Origin: Myxococcales bacterium
GTDB lineage: Bacteria; Myxococcota_A; Polyangia; Polyangiales; Polyangiaceae
Direction: 5' to 3'
DNA length: 64,000 nucleotides
Assembly (NCBI GenBank): GCA_016712525.1
Contig: JADJQX010000006.1
Location: 248,001-312,000 of the forward strand
Part shown: piece after piece, positions 1 through 7,282 of the stretch
Numbering within the stretch: the first letter of the stretch is position 1
Layout: every line of letters starts with the position of its first letter
Translations under genes and position numbers: made by a program
Notes under the pieces: model-generated
Seen by the model: only the letters and a program-made list of their open reading frames with translations
The model's database searches: none
What the model was told of the DNA's origin: nothing

Positions 1-651
1 GCCCACGACGGGTCGCTCCGCGAGGGACGTGAGCGCGCCCGGGGACAGAACGAACGTGCCCCCCGCCGCGGCTGCTCGGAGGAGATGCTCGCGCAGCACG
101 GCTCCGGCGCGTGCGTCGGAGTCACGGAGCCACGCGAGCGCAAACGCCGCGTGGAGAGTCACGGAGAGGACCCGCAGCAAGAAGACGCCGTACGCGAAGC
201 CGACCGCGGGTGGGGGAGGGGGCGCGTCGTCCGCGGCCACGAGCGACGTGCGCGGCTCGCACGGCGTGAGAGCGAGGAGCCCCGCCGTCACGGCCAAGAG
301 GTACCGCGCGTCGTCGAGGCCTACGGCGTCGGCGAGCAAGACGTGGATCGCGAGGGCGCTCGAGAGGGCGAGGGCGATGCGTGCGCGTGCCCCCACCACG
401 ACGAGCAGCGCGAGCACGAGCCGCGCCGCCACGAGCGCCGTGTAGACCGCCTTCGACGGCACGAGGCGGTCCGAGAGGAGCGGGAGGTGGAACGCGTCTC
501 CGAAGTAGCCCACCGTGGCGAGCTCGCGCGCACGCACCGCAGCGTCCAGGGCGAGGCCGAGCCCCACGACGACGCGGAGCGGAGCGAGGAACGTGCCGTC
601 CACCGTGGCGTCGAGCGCGCCCCGGAGGCGTGAGAGCCAGCGCGGCGTCAT
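1..651 (-). CDS. HTTM-type multi-pass membrane protein, 3' part beyond window
   Basis: Partial gene: 217 codons are visible and the frame stays open to the left window edge. The product is strongly hydrophobic, with at least four to five membrane segments, for example at about residues 20-38, 70-110, 118-135 and 155-178. Length, helix spacing and the Arg-rich N-terminus resemble HTTM proteins, the membrane domain shared with vitamin K-dependent gamma-carboxylase; this family call is inferred from appearance only. Its ATG at 651 overlaps the TGA of the upstream gene (ATGA), so the two are translationally coupled. The shorter reading frames on the opposite strand here look like shadows. Confidence 0.7.
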   Translation of the reverse strand, partial: MTPRWLSRLRGALDATVDGTFLAPLRVVVGLGLALDAAVRARELATVGYFGDAFHLPLLSDRLVPSKAVYTALVAARLVLALLVVVGARARIALALSSALAIHVLLADAVGLDDARYLLAVTAGLLALTPCEPRTSLVAADDAPPPPPAVGFAYGVFLLRVLSVTLHAAFALAWLRDSDARAGAVLREHLLRAAAAGGTFVLSPGALTSLAERPVVG

Positions 652-1124
652 CGCGGACCTCGCACGGCGCGGGTCGTCGTGCGGATGCGCACGGCGTCCT
701 CGAGCTTGCCGTTCTTGCGCAGGGTGAGCACCAGCATGAGCTGCGACGTCTCGTCGTCGGCTTGGGCGTGCTCCCACACGTCGTCGAGGGCGGCGCGGAG
801 CTCGGCCTCGTGGCGCGCAGAGCCGTGAGGCAGCTCGACGAACCGGCCGCTCGGGGCGAGGCGAGGCTCGAGGACGCGCTCGCGCCAAGAGAAGTGCCTC
901 AGCGTGCCCAGGGGATCGAGCGCGTTCCACTCGCCCGCGGGCACGAGGACGAGGTCGGGCCCGACCTGCCTGTAGAGCTCCGCCCGCGCGACGCTGGTCT
1001 CTCGAAATGGCGCAAGATCTCCGATCCCTTTGGACCACCTCCCCGGCGCGACGGCGAGCGCGCCTTGCCCCGCGACCACGAGGGCCACGAACGCGAAACG
1101 CGCTTTTCGCGAGCCGTCCAGCAC
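648..1124 (-). CDS. Hypothetical membrane-anchored protein coupled to HTTM protein
   Basis: A 158-residue protein starting with GTG. One hydrophobic segment near the N-terminus (about residues 9-27) should act as a membrane anchor or uncleaved signal. The rest is soluble, contains the stretch RHFSWRERVLEPRL and has no catalytic motif I recognise. The stop overlaps the start of the downstream HTTM-type gene by the 4-bp ATGA arrangement, so it is probably its partner subunit. HTTM genes elsewhere are often paired with a small anchored protein, but I cannot confirm homology. Function unknown. Confidence 0.7.
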   Translation of the reverse strand: MLDGSRKARFAFVALVVAGQGALAVAPGRWSKGIGDLAPFRETSVARAELYRQVGPDLVLVPAGEWNALDPLGTLRHFSWRERVLEPRLAPSGRFVELPHGSARHEAELRAALDDVWEHAQADDETSQLMLVLTLRKNGKLEDAVRIRTTTRAVRGPR

Positions 1125-1167
1125 GAGGCGACGCTACCAAACCGGCGCCACGCGGGCGGCGCCTTTC

Positions 1168-2235
1168 TCACGTCGAGGCGATCGCGCGCCGCCGGGCCAT
1201 CTCGATGACCGGGTATTTTCGGAGCGGGGCCTCGCGCACGTCCGCGAAGCCGAGCTTCGCGTAGAGACCTGCGGCGTCCCGTGTGCCTAGGCGCACGACC
1301 TGCGCGTCGCGCACGGCGGGGTGCCCGAGCAGGAGCTTCACCAGGGCCATCGCGAGCCCGCGGCCCCGCGCCTCGGGCGCGACGATCACGTCGAAGATCC
1401 ACGCGACACGCCCATCGCTCGTGGCCCGCGCGGCGGCGACGAGGCGCCCATCGCTCCCCGCGTCGCCGACCCTGACGCGGGAGCTCCGGAAGGCGCCGAG
1501 CACCGTCTCGCGCGCCACCCCTTCGAGCCAGTACGCCCCCTCGAGGAGCACTGCGGCCTCCTCGATGCGCGCCTCGTCGAGGTCGGCGAAGAGCGGCGTG
1601 CCGTCCTCGGCGAGGAGCGCTGGGGGCCGTGTGTCGTCGGGGCTCGCGCCGAGGATGGCCTCGATCGCGGCGTAGTCTCCCGGCTCTCCGCGGCCGAGGA
1701 GCCCCGCGTAGAGCCGCGCGCGCTCTGCCGGCGTGCGGTTCTGACCGAGCTTCTTCTTCCCCTGGATCACGTCGGGCACGAGGCGCACCACGTCGATGCC
1801 GGCGAGGGCCTTCGTGTAGAGCGGCGACTCGGCCGTGATCGGCACGTAGCCCCCCTCGGGCTGGAGCTTCTTCATGAGCGCAAGGAGCGCGCGAGCCTTC
1901 TCGTCGGGCTCGACGACCCGGTCGAGTCGTCCGTGGAGCTGCACGGAGCGGTAGAGCGTGGTGGCCGGGCATGCCCGCTCGGGGTCGAGGAAATGGCTCG
2001 GGATCCGGGCCACGTCCTCCACGGCCGAGAGCACGGCGAGCGCCCCGTAGGCCTCGGTCTTCTCCCCGACGGGTGCGCCATGGAAGTAGAAGGCCCGCCC
2101 CACCCGCACCACGTGGAGCGCGCGGAGCACGGGCTGTCCACCCTCCCCGAGCGAGGCGAGGTGCATGGTCTCCGCGCGGTCGGTGAGGGCGAGGGCCTCG
2201 TCCTCGGGCATGTCGAAGAAGGTGGCTTTGCGCAT
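1168..2235 (-). CDS. Pyridoxamine-phosphate-oxidase-like flavoprotein fused to GNAT acetyltransferase
   Basis: A 355-residue protein. Residues 1 to about 150 resemble the FMN-binding split-barrel family (PNPOx-like/NimA-like). The C-terminal third, about residues 215-345, is a GNAT acetyltransferase with the acetyl-CoA loop APEARGRGLAMALVKLL. I chose the ATG at 2235 because MRKATFFDMPEDEAL is the usual beginning of this flavoprotein family; longer upstream starts run into the divergent promoter. The neighbour across a 56-bp gap is a divergent MocR-type regulator, and such regulators commonly control pyridoxal-phosphate-related or detoxifying genes. The substrate is unknown; a small amine or electrophile detoxified by reduction and acetylation would fit. 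The fusion itself is notable. Confidence 0.88.
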   Translation of the reverse strand: MRKATFFDMPEDEALALTDRAETMHLASLGEGGQPVLRALHVVRVGRAFYFHGAPVGEKTEAYGALAVLSAVEDVARIPSHFLDPERACPATTLYRSVQLHGRLDRVVEPDEKARALLALMKKLQPEGGYVPITAESPLYTKALAGIDVVRLVPDVIQGKKKLGQNRTPAERARLYAGLLGRGEPGDYAAIEAILGASPDDTRPPALLAEDGTPLFADLDEARIEEAAVLLEGAYWLEGVARETVLGAFRSSRVRVGDAGSDGRLVAAARATSDGRVAWIFDVIVAPEARGRGLAMALVKLLLGHPAVRDAQVVRLGTRDAAGLYAKLGFADVREAPLRKYPVIEMARRRAIAST

Positions 2236-2270
2236 GGCTTCACCATGGCGCGGCGATGGTCTACGAATAA

Positions 2271-2298
2271 GGTCCAATCTGGAGAAAACCAATGGACC
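2271..2298. promoter_or_regulatory. Inverted repeat, candidate MocR operator
   Basis: GGTCCA at 2271-2276 and TGGACC at 2293-2298 are exact reverse complements separated by 16 bp. They lie between the divergent flavoprotein/GNAT and MocR genes. The right arm overlaps the MocR start codon at 2292. MocR-type regulators typically bind short direct or inverted TGGAC-like boxes in such intergenic regions, so autoregulation plus control of the flavoprotein gene is a reasonable inference. Confidence 0.5.
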
Positions 2299-3806
2299 AG
2301 TCCAGGCGCCGCCCCGGAACCCCGACGCTCTCCCTCGTCCCCGCCGAGTCCCCCCGCGAGACGCTCGTCGCGCGCGTGCGCCGCAGCATCGTCTCGGAGG
2401 TGCGTCGCGGTCGTCTCCGGCCCGGCCAGGCGCTCCCCGGCAGTCGCCCGCTCGCAGCCGCCCTCGGTGTGCACAGGAACACGGTGCTCGCAGCGCTCCG
2501 GGAGCTCGAGAGCGAGGGCTGGGTCTCGGCGTCGCCGGCCAAGGGCACGTTCGTGTCCGAGGCGCTCCCGGAGCGGAGGCCGCGCGCCGAGGTGCCCGAC
2601 GCAGCGCCGGATCGCCCGGGGTTCGACGTGCCCGAGGATTCCTGGGTCCCCTCGAGGCCGGCGCGCGCCCTCTCGTTCTACGGCGGCATCCCCGACGTGC
2701 GCCTCGTCGATACGGCCCTGCTCGCGCGTGCGCTGCGGCGCGCCCTCCGTGATCCGTCGACGCTCCGATACGGCTCGCCGCTCGGCGATCTCCGGCTTCG
2801 CCGCGCGCTCTCTCGGCTCCTCTCCGACACACGTGGTGTCCCTCGCGCGGAGGACGAGATCCTCGTCACGTCCGGAAGTCAGATGGCCATCGATCTCGTG
2901 GGGCGCGCGCTCGTCCCGCGTGGGGCGGTCGTGGCGGTCGAGGCCCTCGGGTACCGGCCGGCCTGGGACGCGCTGCGCCGCGCGGGTGTCGAGCTCGTTC
3001 CGGTGCCCGTCGATGGGGAGGGCCTCGACGTCTCCGCGCTCGAGCGGATCGCGAGGAAGAAGACCCTCGCCGGGGTGCTCCTCACGCCGCACCACCAGTG
3101 CCCGACGACGGTCACCCTCTCGGCGCCGCGGAGGGTCGCGTTGCTCGAGCTCGCGAGGCGCTCACGCTGGATCGTCCTCGAGGACGACTACGACCACGAG
3201 TTCCACTACGAAGGGAGGCCCATCTTGCCCCTGGCGAGCGCCGATCCGGGCGGCAACGTGGTGTACGTCGGCACCCTCTCGAAGGTGCTCTCCCCTGGTC
3301 TTCGCGTGGGCTACGTGGCCGCCCCGCGCTCGGTGGTGGCCAGGCTCGCGGCGCTCCGGGCGTCGACGGATCGCGAGGGCAACCACGTCGTCGAGCGCGC
3401 CGTGGCGGAGCTCCTCGAGGACGGCGAGGCCGAGCGCCACGTGCGCCGCGCACGAAAGGTGTATCATGCACGACGTGACGCGCTCGTCGGTCTCTTGGCG
3501 ACCACGTTCGGGGAGTCTCTCTCGTTCCGCGTGCCGGGTGGGGGCACGAGCATCCACGCCACCGTCGGAGGAGACGTGGACGTCGAGGCCGTGGTCGACC
3601 GCGCCTACGAGCTCGGGCTCTCGCTCCAGTCGCCGCGCACCTTCGCGTTCGACGGTCGAACCAAGCCATTTCTGAGGCTCGGGTTCGCCCAACACGACGA
3701 GGCCGAGCTCGCGAAGGCGGTCGCGATCCTGGCTCGCGTGCTGCCCCGCGCGAAGCCGAGACGCCCTCGTGCTGGTCCATCCCCCGACCGCGCTGCGGCA
3801 CCCTGA
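2292..3806 (+). CDS. MocR/PdxR-type transcriptional regulator (GntR HTH + aminotransferase-like domain)
   Basis: A 504-residue protein with the two-domain MocR layout. A GntR winged helix-turn-helix spans about residues 25-95 (SRPLAAALGVHRNTVLAALR). A fold-type I aminotransferase domain follows to the C-terminus. The PLP-binding lysine is visible in YVGTLSKVLSPGLRVGY near residue 330, and the LEDDYDHEFHY stretch upstream carries the cofactor-contacting Asp/Tyr region. Family members sense PLP or an amino compound and activate or repress adjacent genes. It is divergent from the flavoprotein/GNAT fusion, its likely target. The C-terminus ends in a basic low-complexity tail. The length is normal for the family. 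Confidence 0.93.
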   Translation: MDQSRRRPGTPTLSLVPAESPRETLVARVRRSIVSEVRRGRLRPGQALPGSRPLAAALGVHRNTVLAALRELESEGWVSASPAKGTFVSEALPERRPRAEVPDAAPDRPGFDVPEDSWVPSRPARALSFYGGIPDVRLVDTALLARALRRALRDPSTLRYGSPLGDLRLRRALSRLLSDTRGVPRAEDEILVTSGSQMAIDLVGRALVPRGAVVAVEALGYRPAWDALRRAGVELVPVPVDGEGLDVSALERIARKKTLAGVLLTPHHQCPTTVTLSAPRRVALLELARRSRWIVLEDDYDHEFHYEGRPILPLASADPGGNVVYVGTLSKVLSPGLRVGYVAAPRSVVARLAALRASTDREGNHVVERAVAELLEDGEAERHVRRARKVYHARRDALVGLLATTFGESLSFRVPGGGTSIHATVGGDVDVEAVVDRAYELGLSLQSPRTFAFDGRTKPFLRLGFAQHDEAELAKAVAILARVLPRAKPRRPRAGPSPDRAAAP

Positions 3807-3816
3807 GCGACCGCCC

Positions 3817-4053
3817 TCACTCCCCGAACGGGTCGCCCTCGAGGTAGGGATCGGTGTAGGTCGAGGTCGTCTCGCCGAAGCGCGGGAGCCGCGGAGGCTT
3901 CGGAAATACGAACGAAGGGCTCACGAGCCAGCTCGTCTCGGGGCCGGGCCGCCCGGTCTCGCCGTCGACCTCGGGGCCGAAGGAGTCCGCGTACGTAGGC
4001 TCGTCGTAGGTGCGCTCGGCCATGAGGTCCCTAAGGTGCAGCTTTCGTTCCAT
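3817..4053 (-). CDS. Small hypothetical acidic protein
   Basis: A 78-residue open frame filling the gap between two plus-strand genes. It has strong GC third-position bias and no shadow relationship to a larger gene, so I treat it as real. The product is rich in Pro, Thr, Tyr and acidic residues, without membrane segments or Cys, and resembles nothing I know. An in-frame ATG at 4023 follows AGGGA and is an alternative start giving MAERTYDEPTYADSF. It converges with the MocR gene and is divergent from the downstream SGNH lipoprotein. Confidence 0.5.
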   Translation of the reverse strand: MERKLHLRDLMAERTYDEPTYADSFGPEVDGETGRPGPETSWLVSPSFVFPKPPRLPRFGETTSTYTDPYLEGDPFGE

Positions 4054-4115
4054 GCCCCGGCACGGCAGGAAGAAAACTTGGGCGCGGTCGGTTGGCGTGA
4101 CAGGATGAACCCGTC

Positions 4116-5546
4116 GTGAGGTCGCTCGTCTCAGGTCTCGTCTCGGTGGTCGCGCTCTCCTCCCTGCTCGGCGGGGCGGGGTGCAACGACGCCGTGGCGA
4201 AGGCCAAAGAGCCCAGCGCCAAGGCCCCGGGCGACGAAGGCATCGCCTTCTCGAGCGCCACGCGCCCCAAGCCTCCGCCGGTCGACATCGTCACCAAGGC
4301 GCCGACGCCCAAGGTCGAGAACGTGGGCGCGCTCGACGGCGCCGACGCCCTCCGCCCCTTCTACGAGGCGCTCGCCAAGCTCGAAGAGGGCCGAGCCCAA
4401 GACGACGTGCGCATCGTCCAATTCGGCGACTCGCACACCGCCGCCGACCTCGAGACCGCGGCCATTCGCCACGGGCTCGTCGCGCGCTTCGGCGACGGCG
4501 GCCGCGGCTTCGTCCAGCTCGGAAAACCCTGGAAATCCTACGTCCAAGAGGGCGTGCGCACCGGGATGGTCGATTTTTCGGCCGCGCGCACCACCAAAAA
4601 AGAGCGCCTCTACCCCGGCAGCGAAGGCCACCTCGGCCTCGGCGGAGGCGCCGTCGCGAGCAGCAAACGCGGGGCGCGGGCGTGGGCCGATCTGTCGGGC
4701 CGCGCGTCGGCGTTCGAGCTCTCCTATCTCCAGCAGCCCGTGGGTGGCTCGTTCGAGCTCTTCGTCGATGGCACCCGCGTCGCGCGTGTGTCTACGAAAG
4801 GGCCCACGTTCGAGTCGGCCTTCCGCGCGTTCGAGGCCCCCGAGGGGCCGCATCACGTCGAGGTGCGCGCCGTCGGAGACGGAGACGTCCGCATCTTCGG
4901 CGTCACGGCCGACGCGAAGCCCTTCGGTGTCACCCTCGACGCGCTCGGCATCAACGGGGCGCGCGCGACTACGCTGCTCTCGTGGAACGAGGGCCACGCG
5001 GCCGAGCAGCTCCGGCACCGTGCGCCCACGCTCGTGGTGCTCGCGTACGGCACGAACGAGTCCGGCGACGACGCCACCCGCGAGGCCTACGAGCGCCACG
5101 TGGTCGACGCCCTGGGCCGCGTGATGCGCGCCGCGCCCACGGCTGCGTGCCTGCTCATGGGCCCCCCCGATCGCGCCACGTCGGACGGGAACAAAGAGGT
5201 CTGGTCGACCCTCCCGAAGATCGTCGAGATCGTCGAGTCGCAGCGGCGCATCGCGAAGGCCGCGCGCTGCGCGTTCTACGATCAGCTCGCGGCGATGGGC
5301 GGAGAGGGAAGCATCGCCAACTGGGCCCTCGAAGAGCCCCCGCGCGCCCAGAAGGACCGCGTGCACCTCTCGAAGGACGGGTACGCCCAGCTCGGCGCCA
5401 CGTTCGTCGCCGATTTGCTCCGTGGTTACGCGAACTTCCGAGCTTCGAAGGGCCTCACCGCGTCGCCCGCGATGACGAAGCCCGTGCCCGCCGTCGTGCC
5501 CACGCACGAGCCCGAGGGCGACCCTCACGCGCCCGACCCGCACTGA
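4116..5546 (+). CDS. SGNH/GDSL-type hydrolase lipoprotein
   Basis: A 476-residue protein starting with GTG. The N-terminal signal ends in a lipobox (LLGGAGC), so it is probably anchored at the cell surface or in the periplasm. The SGNH core shows VQFGDSHTAADLET (nucleophile Ser near residue 104), the block LGINGARAT, LAYGTNESGDD (Asn block), and KDRVHLSKDGY near residue 415 with the catalytic Asp/His. Such enzymes remove or transfer acyl groups on polysaccharide or peptidoglycan. The homologous gene 5553-7148 and the MBOAT acyltransferase 7283-8941 suggest a shared O-acylation job. The C-terminus is a Pro/His-rich tail. It is convergent with the next gene, with only 6 bp between stops. Confidence 0.85.
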   Translation: MRSLVSGLVSVVALSSLLGGAGCNDAVAKAKEPSAKAPGDEGIAFSSATRPKPPPVDIVTKAPTPKVENVGALDGADALRPFYEALAKLEEGRAQDDVRIVQFGDSHTAADLETAAIRHGLVARFGDGGRGFVQLGKPWKSYVQEGVRTGMVDFSAARTTKKERLYPGSEGHLGLGGGAVASSKRGARAWADLSGRASAFELSYLQQPVGGSFELFVDGTRVARVSTKGPTFESAFRAFEAPEGPHHVEVRAVGDGDVRIFGVTADAKPFGVTLDALGINGARATTLLSWNEGHAAEQLRHRAPTLVVLAYGTNESGDDATREAYERHVVDALGRVMRAAPTAACLLMGPPDRATSDGNKEVWSTLPKIVEIVESQRRIAKAARCAFYDQLAAMGGEGSIANWALEEPPRAQKDRVHLSKDGYAQLGATFVADLLRGYANFRASKGLTASPAMTKPVPAVVPTHEPEGDPHAPDPH

Positions 5547-5552
5547 CCTCGA

Positions 5553-7148
5553 TCACGGCGCGCGCGAGACGTACGCCTCGAAGCCCGTGACGAGCGCCTT
5601 CTCGAAGAGCTCGCCTATCACCTCGGCGCCCGCGGGCGTCGGGTGGGTGAGGTCCCACGAGGCGAGCTGCGGCTTCGCCTTCACCCATTTGGCCATCGAG
5701 CCCTCGCCGCCCATGGCCTCGTACGTGTTCCAGAAGGCGCACCCGTTCGCGAGCGCGACCTTCTTCTGCGACGCGACGATCTTCGGGATGATCTTCTTCG
5801 TGCGGAGCTCGCCGGCCTCGCGCTCGGCGCGATCGAGCGGCGCGACGAGCATGACCGACGCGCCCTCGGCCGCGGCCTTGACCTTCTCGAGCACGTGCGT
5901 GAGCGTCTTCTCGTAGGATTTCTCGCCGAAGACGGGGGCCTCGCTCTCGTTCGTGCCGAACTGGAGGATGACGAGCGCGGGCTTGCGCAGGGCCATTTGG
6001 TCCTTCCAGTGGGTGTCGTCGACCGGCTCCCACAAGAGCGACTGCGCGCCGTTCGCGCCGAGCGCGTCGTACACCACGCCGGGCACGTCCCGCTCGAGCG
6101 CCACGCCGAAGAGCCTCACGTCCCCTCCGCCCGCCGACCGGAGCTGCATCTTGCGCGCGCCGTCCTCGACCGAGAACGAGAACACCTTCGAGGCCTTCTG
6201 CTCGGCCTTCGTCGACACGCGCTCGACCTTGTCGCCGCTCTTCACCTCGAAGTCGCCGCCCTGCGGTTGCGCGAGGTAGTACACGTCGAAGCGCGACACC
6301 TTGGTGCCATAGTCGCCCTTCTCCATCGCGCCGAAGGTGGCCGTGGCGCCGGGCGCGCCGTGGAACGTGACGCCGCCGAGGCCGTACATCTTGTCGTTCG
6401 TGAAGGGCCCGGTGATGCGGTTCGCGTTCCAGCCCTCGCCGGCGTAGTGCACGACGTCGTTGTGGAAGTACCACTCCCACGGGTTCGCCACGAGGATGAA
6501 CCCGTGCCCCGCGTCCCCGTAGCGGCCCTGGAGCTTTCGCCGCAGGGTTCCCGAGATGTAGTCGCTCGTGATGACCGAGTCGCCGTAGTGGAGGATGCGC
6601 GTGACCGCGCCGGGCTCCTTCTTTTGGGTCGCGGCGAGGTGCTTGTAAAATGCATCGAGCGCGTGGCCCGTCGGATCCTCGATGGCCTTGGAGCCCGCGG
6701 TCTTCGCGAGGACCTCCGGGTCGAGCGCCACCTTGTCCCCCTTCGACTGGGGGAGCGCGTTCGTCACGGAGCCCTGGTTTCCGGCGGCCTTCAGGGCCGT
6801 CTCTCCCGATTCGCCCGAAGGCGCGGGCCGCTCGGTTTTGTCGCCGTCGCCGCTCGCGAGCACCACTTCGGTCTCGTGTTTGGCTTCCCAAGGGAGGCGC
6901 CCGATGCGCGCCTTCTCGAGGCCGGGCACGAGGTGCGGCACCGCGAGCAGCGCGAGCATGGTCGCGATCGCGACGTGGGTCTTCTGCTTGAAAAAGGGGG
7001 CCTCCGGGGCCGCGGTCGTCGAGGCGGTCGTGGCCGTGGGCTCGGCCTCCGGCGCGCTCGTGGGCACCTCCGAGGGCACAGGCTCGTCCACGCCGCCCCC
7101 GTCCGCAGGGCGGGCCTCGGGAGCGTTCGTGGTGGGTTCGTCCGCCAT
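5553..7148 (-). CDS. Membrane-anchored SGNH hydrolase/acyltransferase
   Basis: A 531-residue protein. The ATG at 7148 is preceded by AAGGAGAGGG, a good ribosome site. The N-terminus is about 50 residues of Pro/Glu/Thr-rich cytoplasmic sequence. One membrane helix follows (about residues 56-73, VAIATMLALLAVPHLV), then an extracytoplasmic linker and an SGNH domain from about residue 150. Visible motifs are ILHYGDSVITSDYI, YDALGANGAQS, ILQFGTNESEA and DLTHPTPAG near the C-terminus (catalytic Asp/His). It is a clear paralogue of the product of 4116-5546, sharing MGGEGS and the same motif order. It is divergent from the MBOAT gene and probably works with it as the periplasmic acetyl-transfer partner, as AlgJ/AlgX or PatB do. 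Confidence 0.87.
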   Translation of the reverse strand: MADEPTTNAPEARPADGGGVDEPVPSEVPTSAPEAEPTATTASTTAAPEAPFFKQKTHVAIATMLALLAVPHLVPGLEKARIGRLPWEAKHETEVVLASGDGDKTERPAPSGESGETALKAAGNQGSVTNALPQSKGDKVALDPEVLAKTAGSKAIEDPTGHALDAFYKHLAATQKKEPGAVTRILHYGDSVITSDYISGTLRRKLQGRYGDAGHGFILVANPWEWYFHNDVVHYAGEGWNANRITGPFTNDKMYGLGGVTFHGAPGATATFGAMEKGDYGTKVSRFDVYYLAQPQGGDFEVKSGDKVERVSTKAEQKASKVFSFSVEDGARKMQLRSAGGGDVRLFGVALERDVPGVVYDALGANGAQSLLWEPVDDTHWKDQMALRKPALVILQFGTNESEAPVFGEKSYEKTLTHVLEKVKAAAEGASVMLVAPLDRAEREAGELRTKKIIPKIVASQKKVALANGCAFWNTYEAMGGEGSMAKWVKAKPQLASWDLTHPTPAGAEVIGELFEKALVTGFEAYVSRAP

Positions 7149-7282
7149 GGCCCTCTCCTTATCGCCTGTGGGTGGGCCCCGTCCACGACGCGCGCGTTCC
7201 GCTGCGCACTTGTCCATGCCTCTCGCACGGGGTTGCAAGCCTTCCCCGCCTCGGGATAGTCGTCGGCGCTCGGTCTTCCGCG
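7149..7282. promoter_or_regulatory. Divergent promoter region of SGNH and MBOAT genes
   Basis: This 134-bp gap lies between oppositely oriented genes, so it must hold both promoters. I see no convincing -35/-10 pair in the GC-rich sequence; the only clear signal is the AAGGAGAGGG ribosome site of the minus-strand gene at about 7151-7160. Confidence 0.4.
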
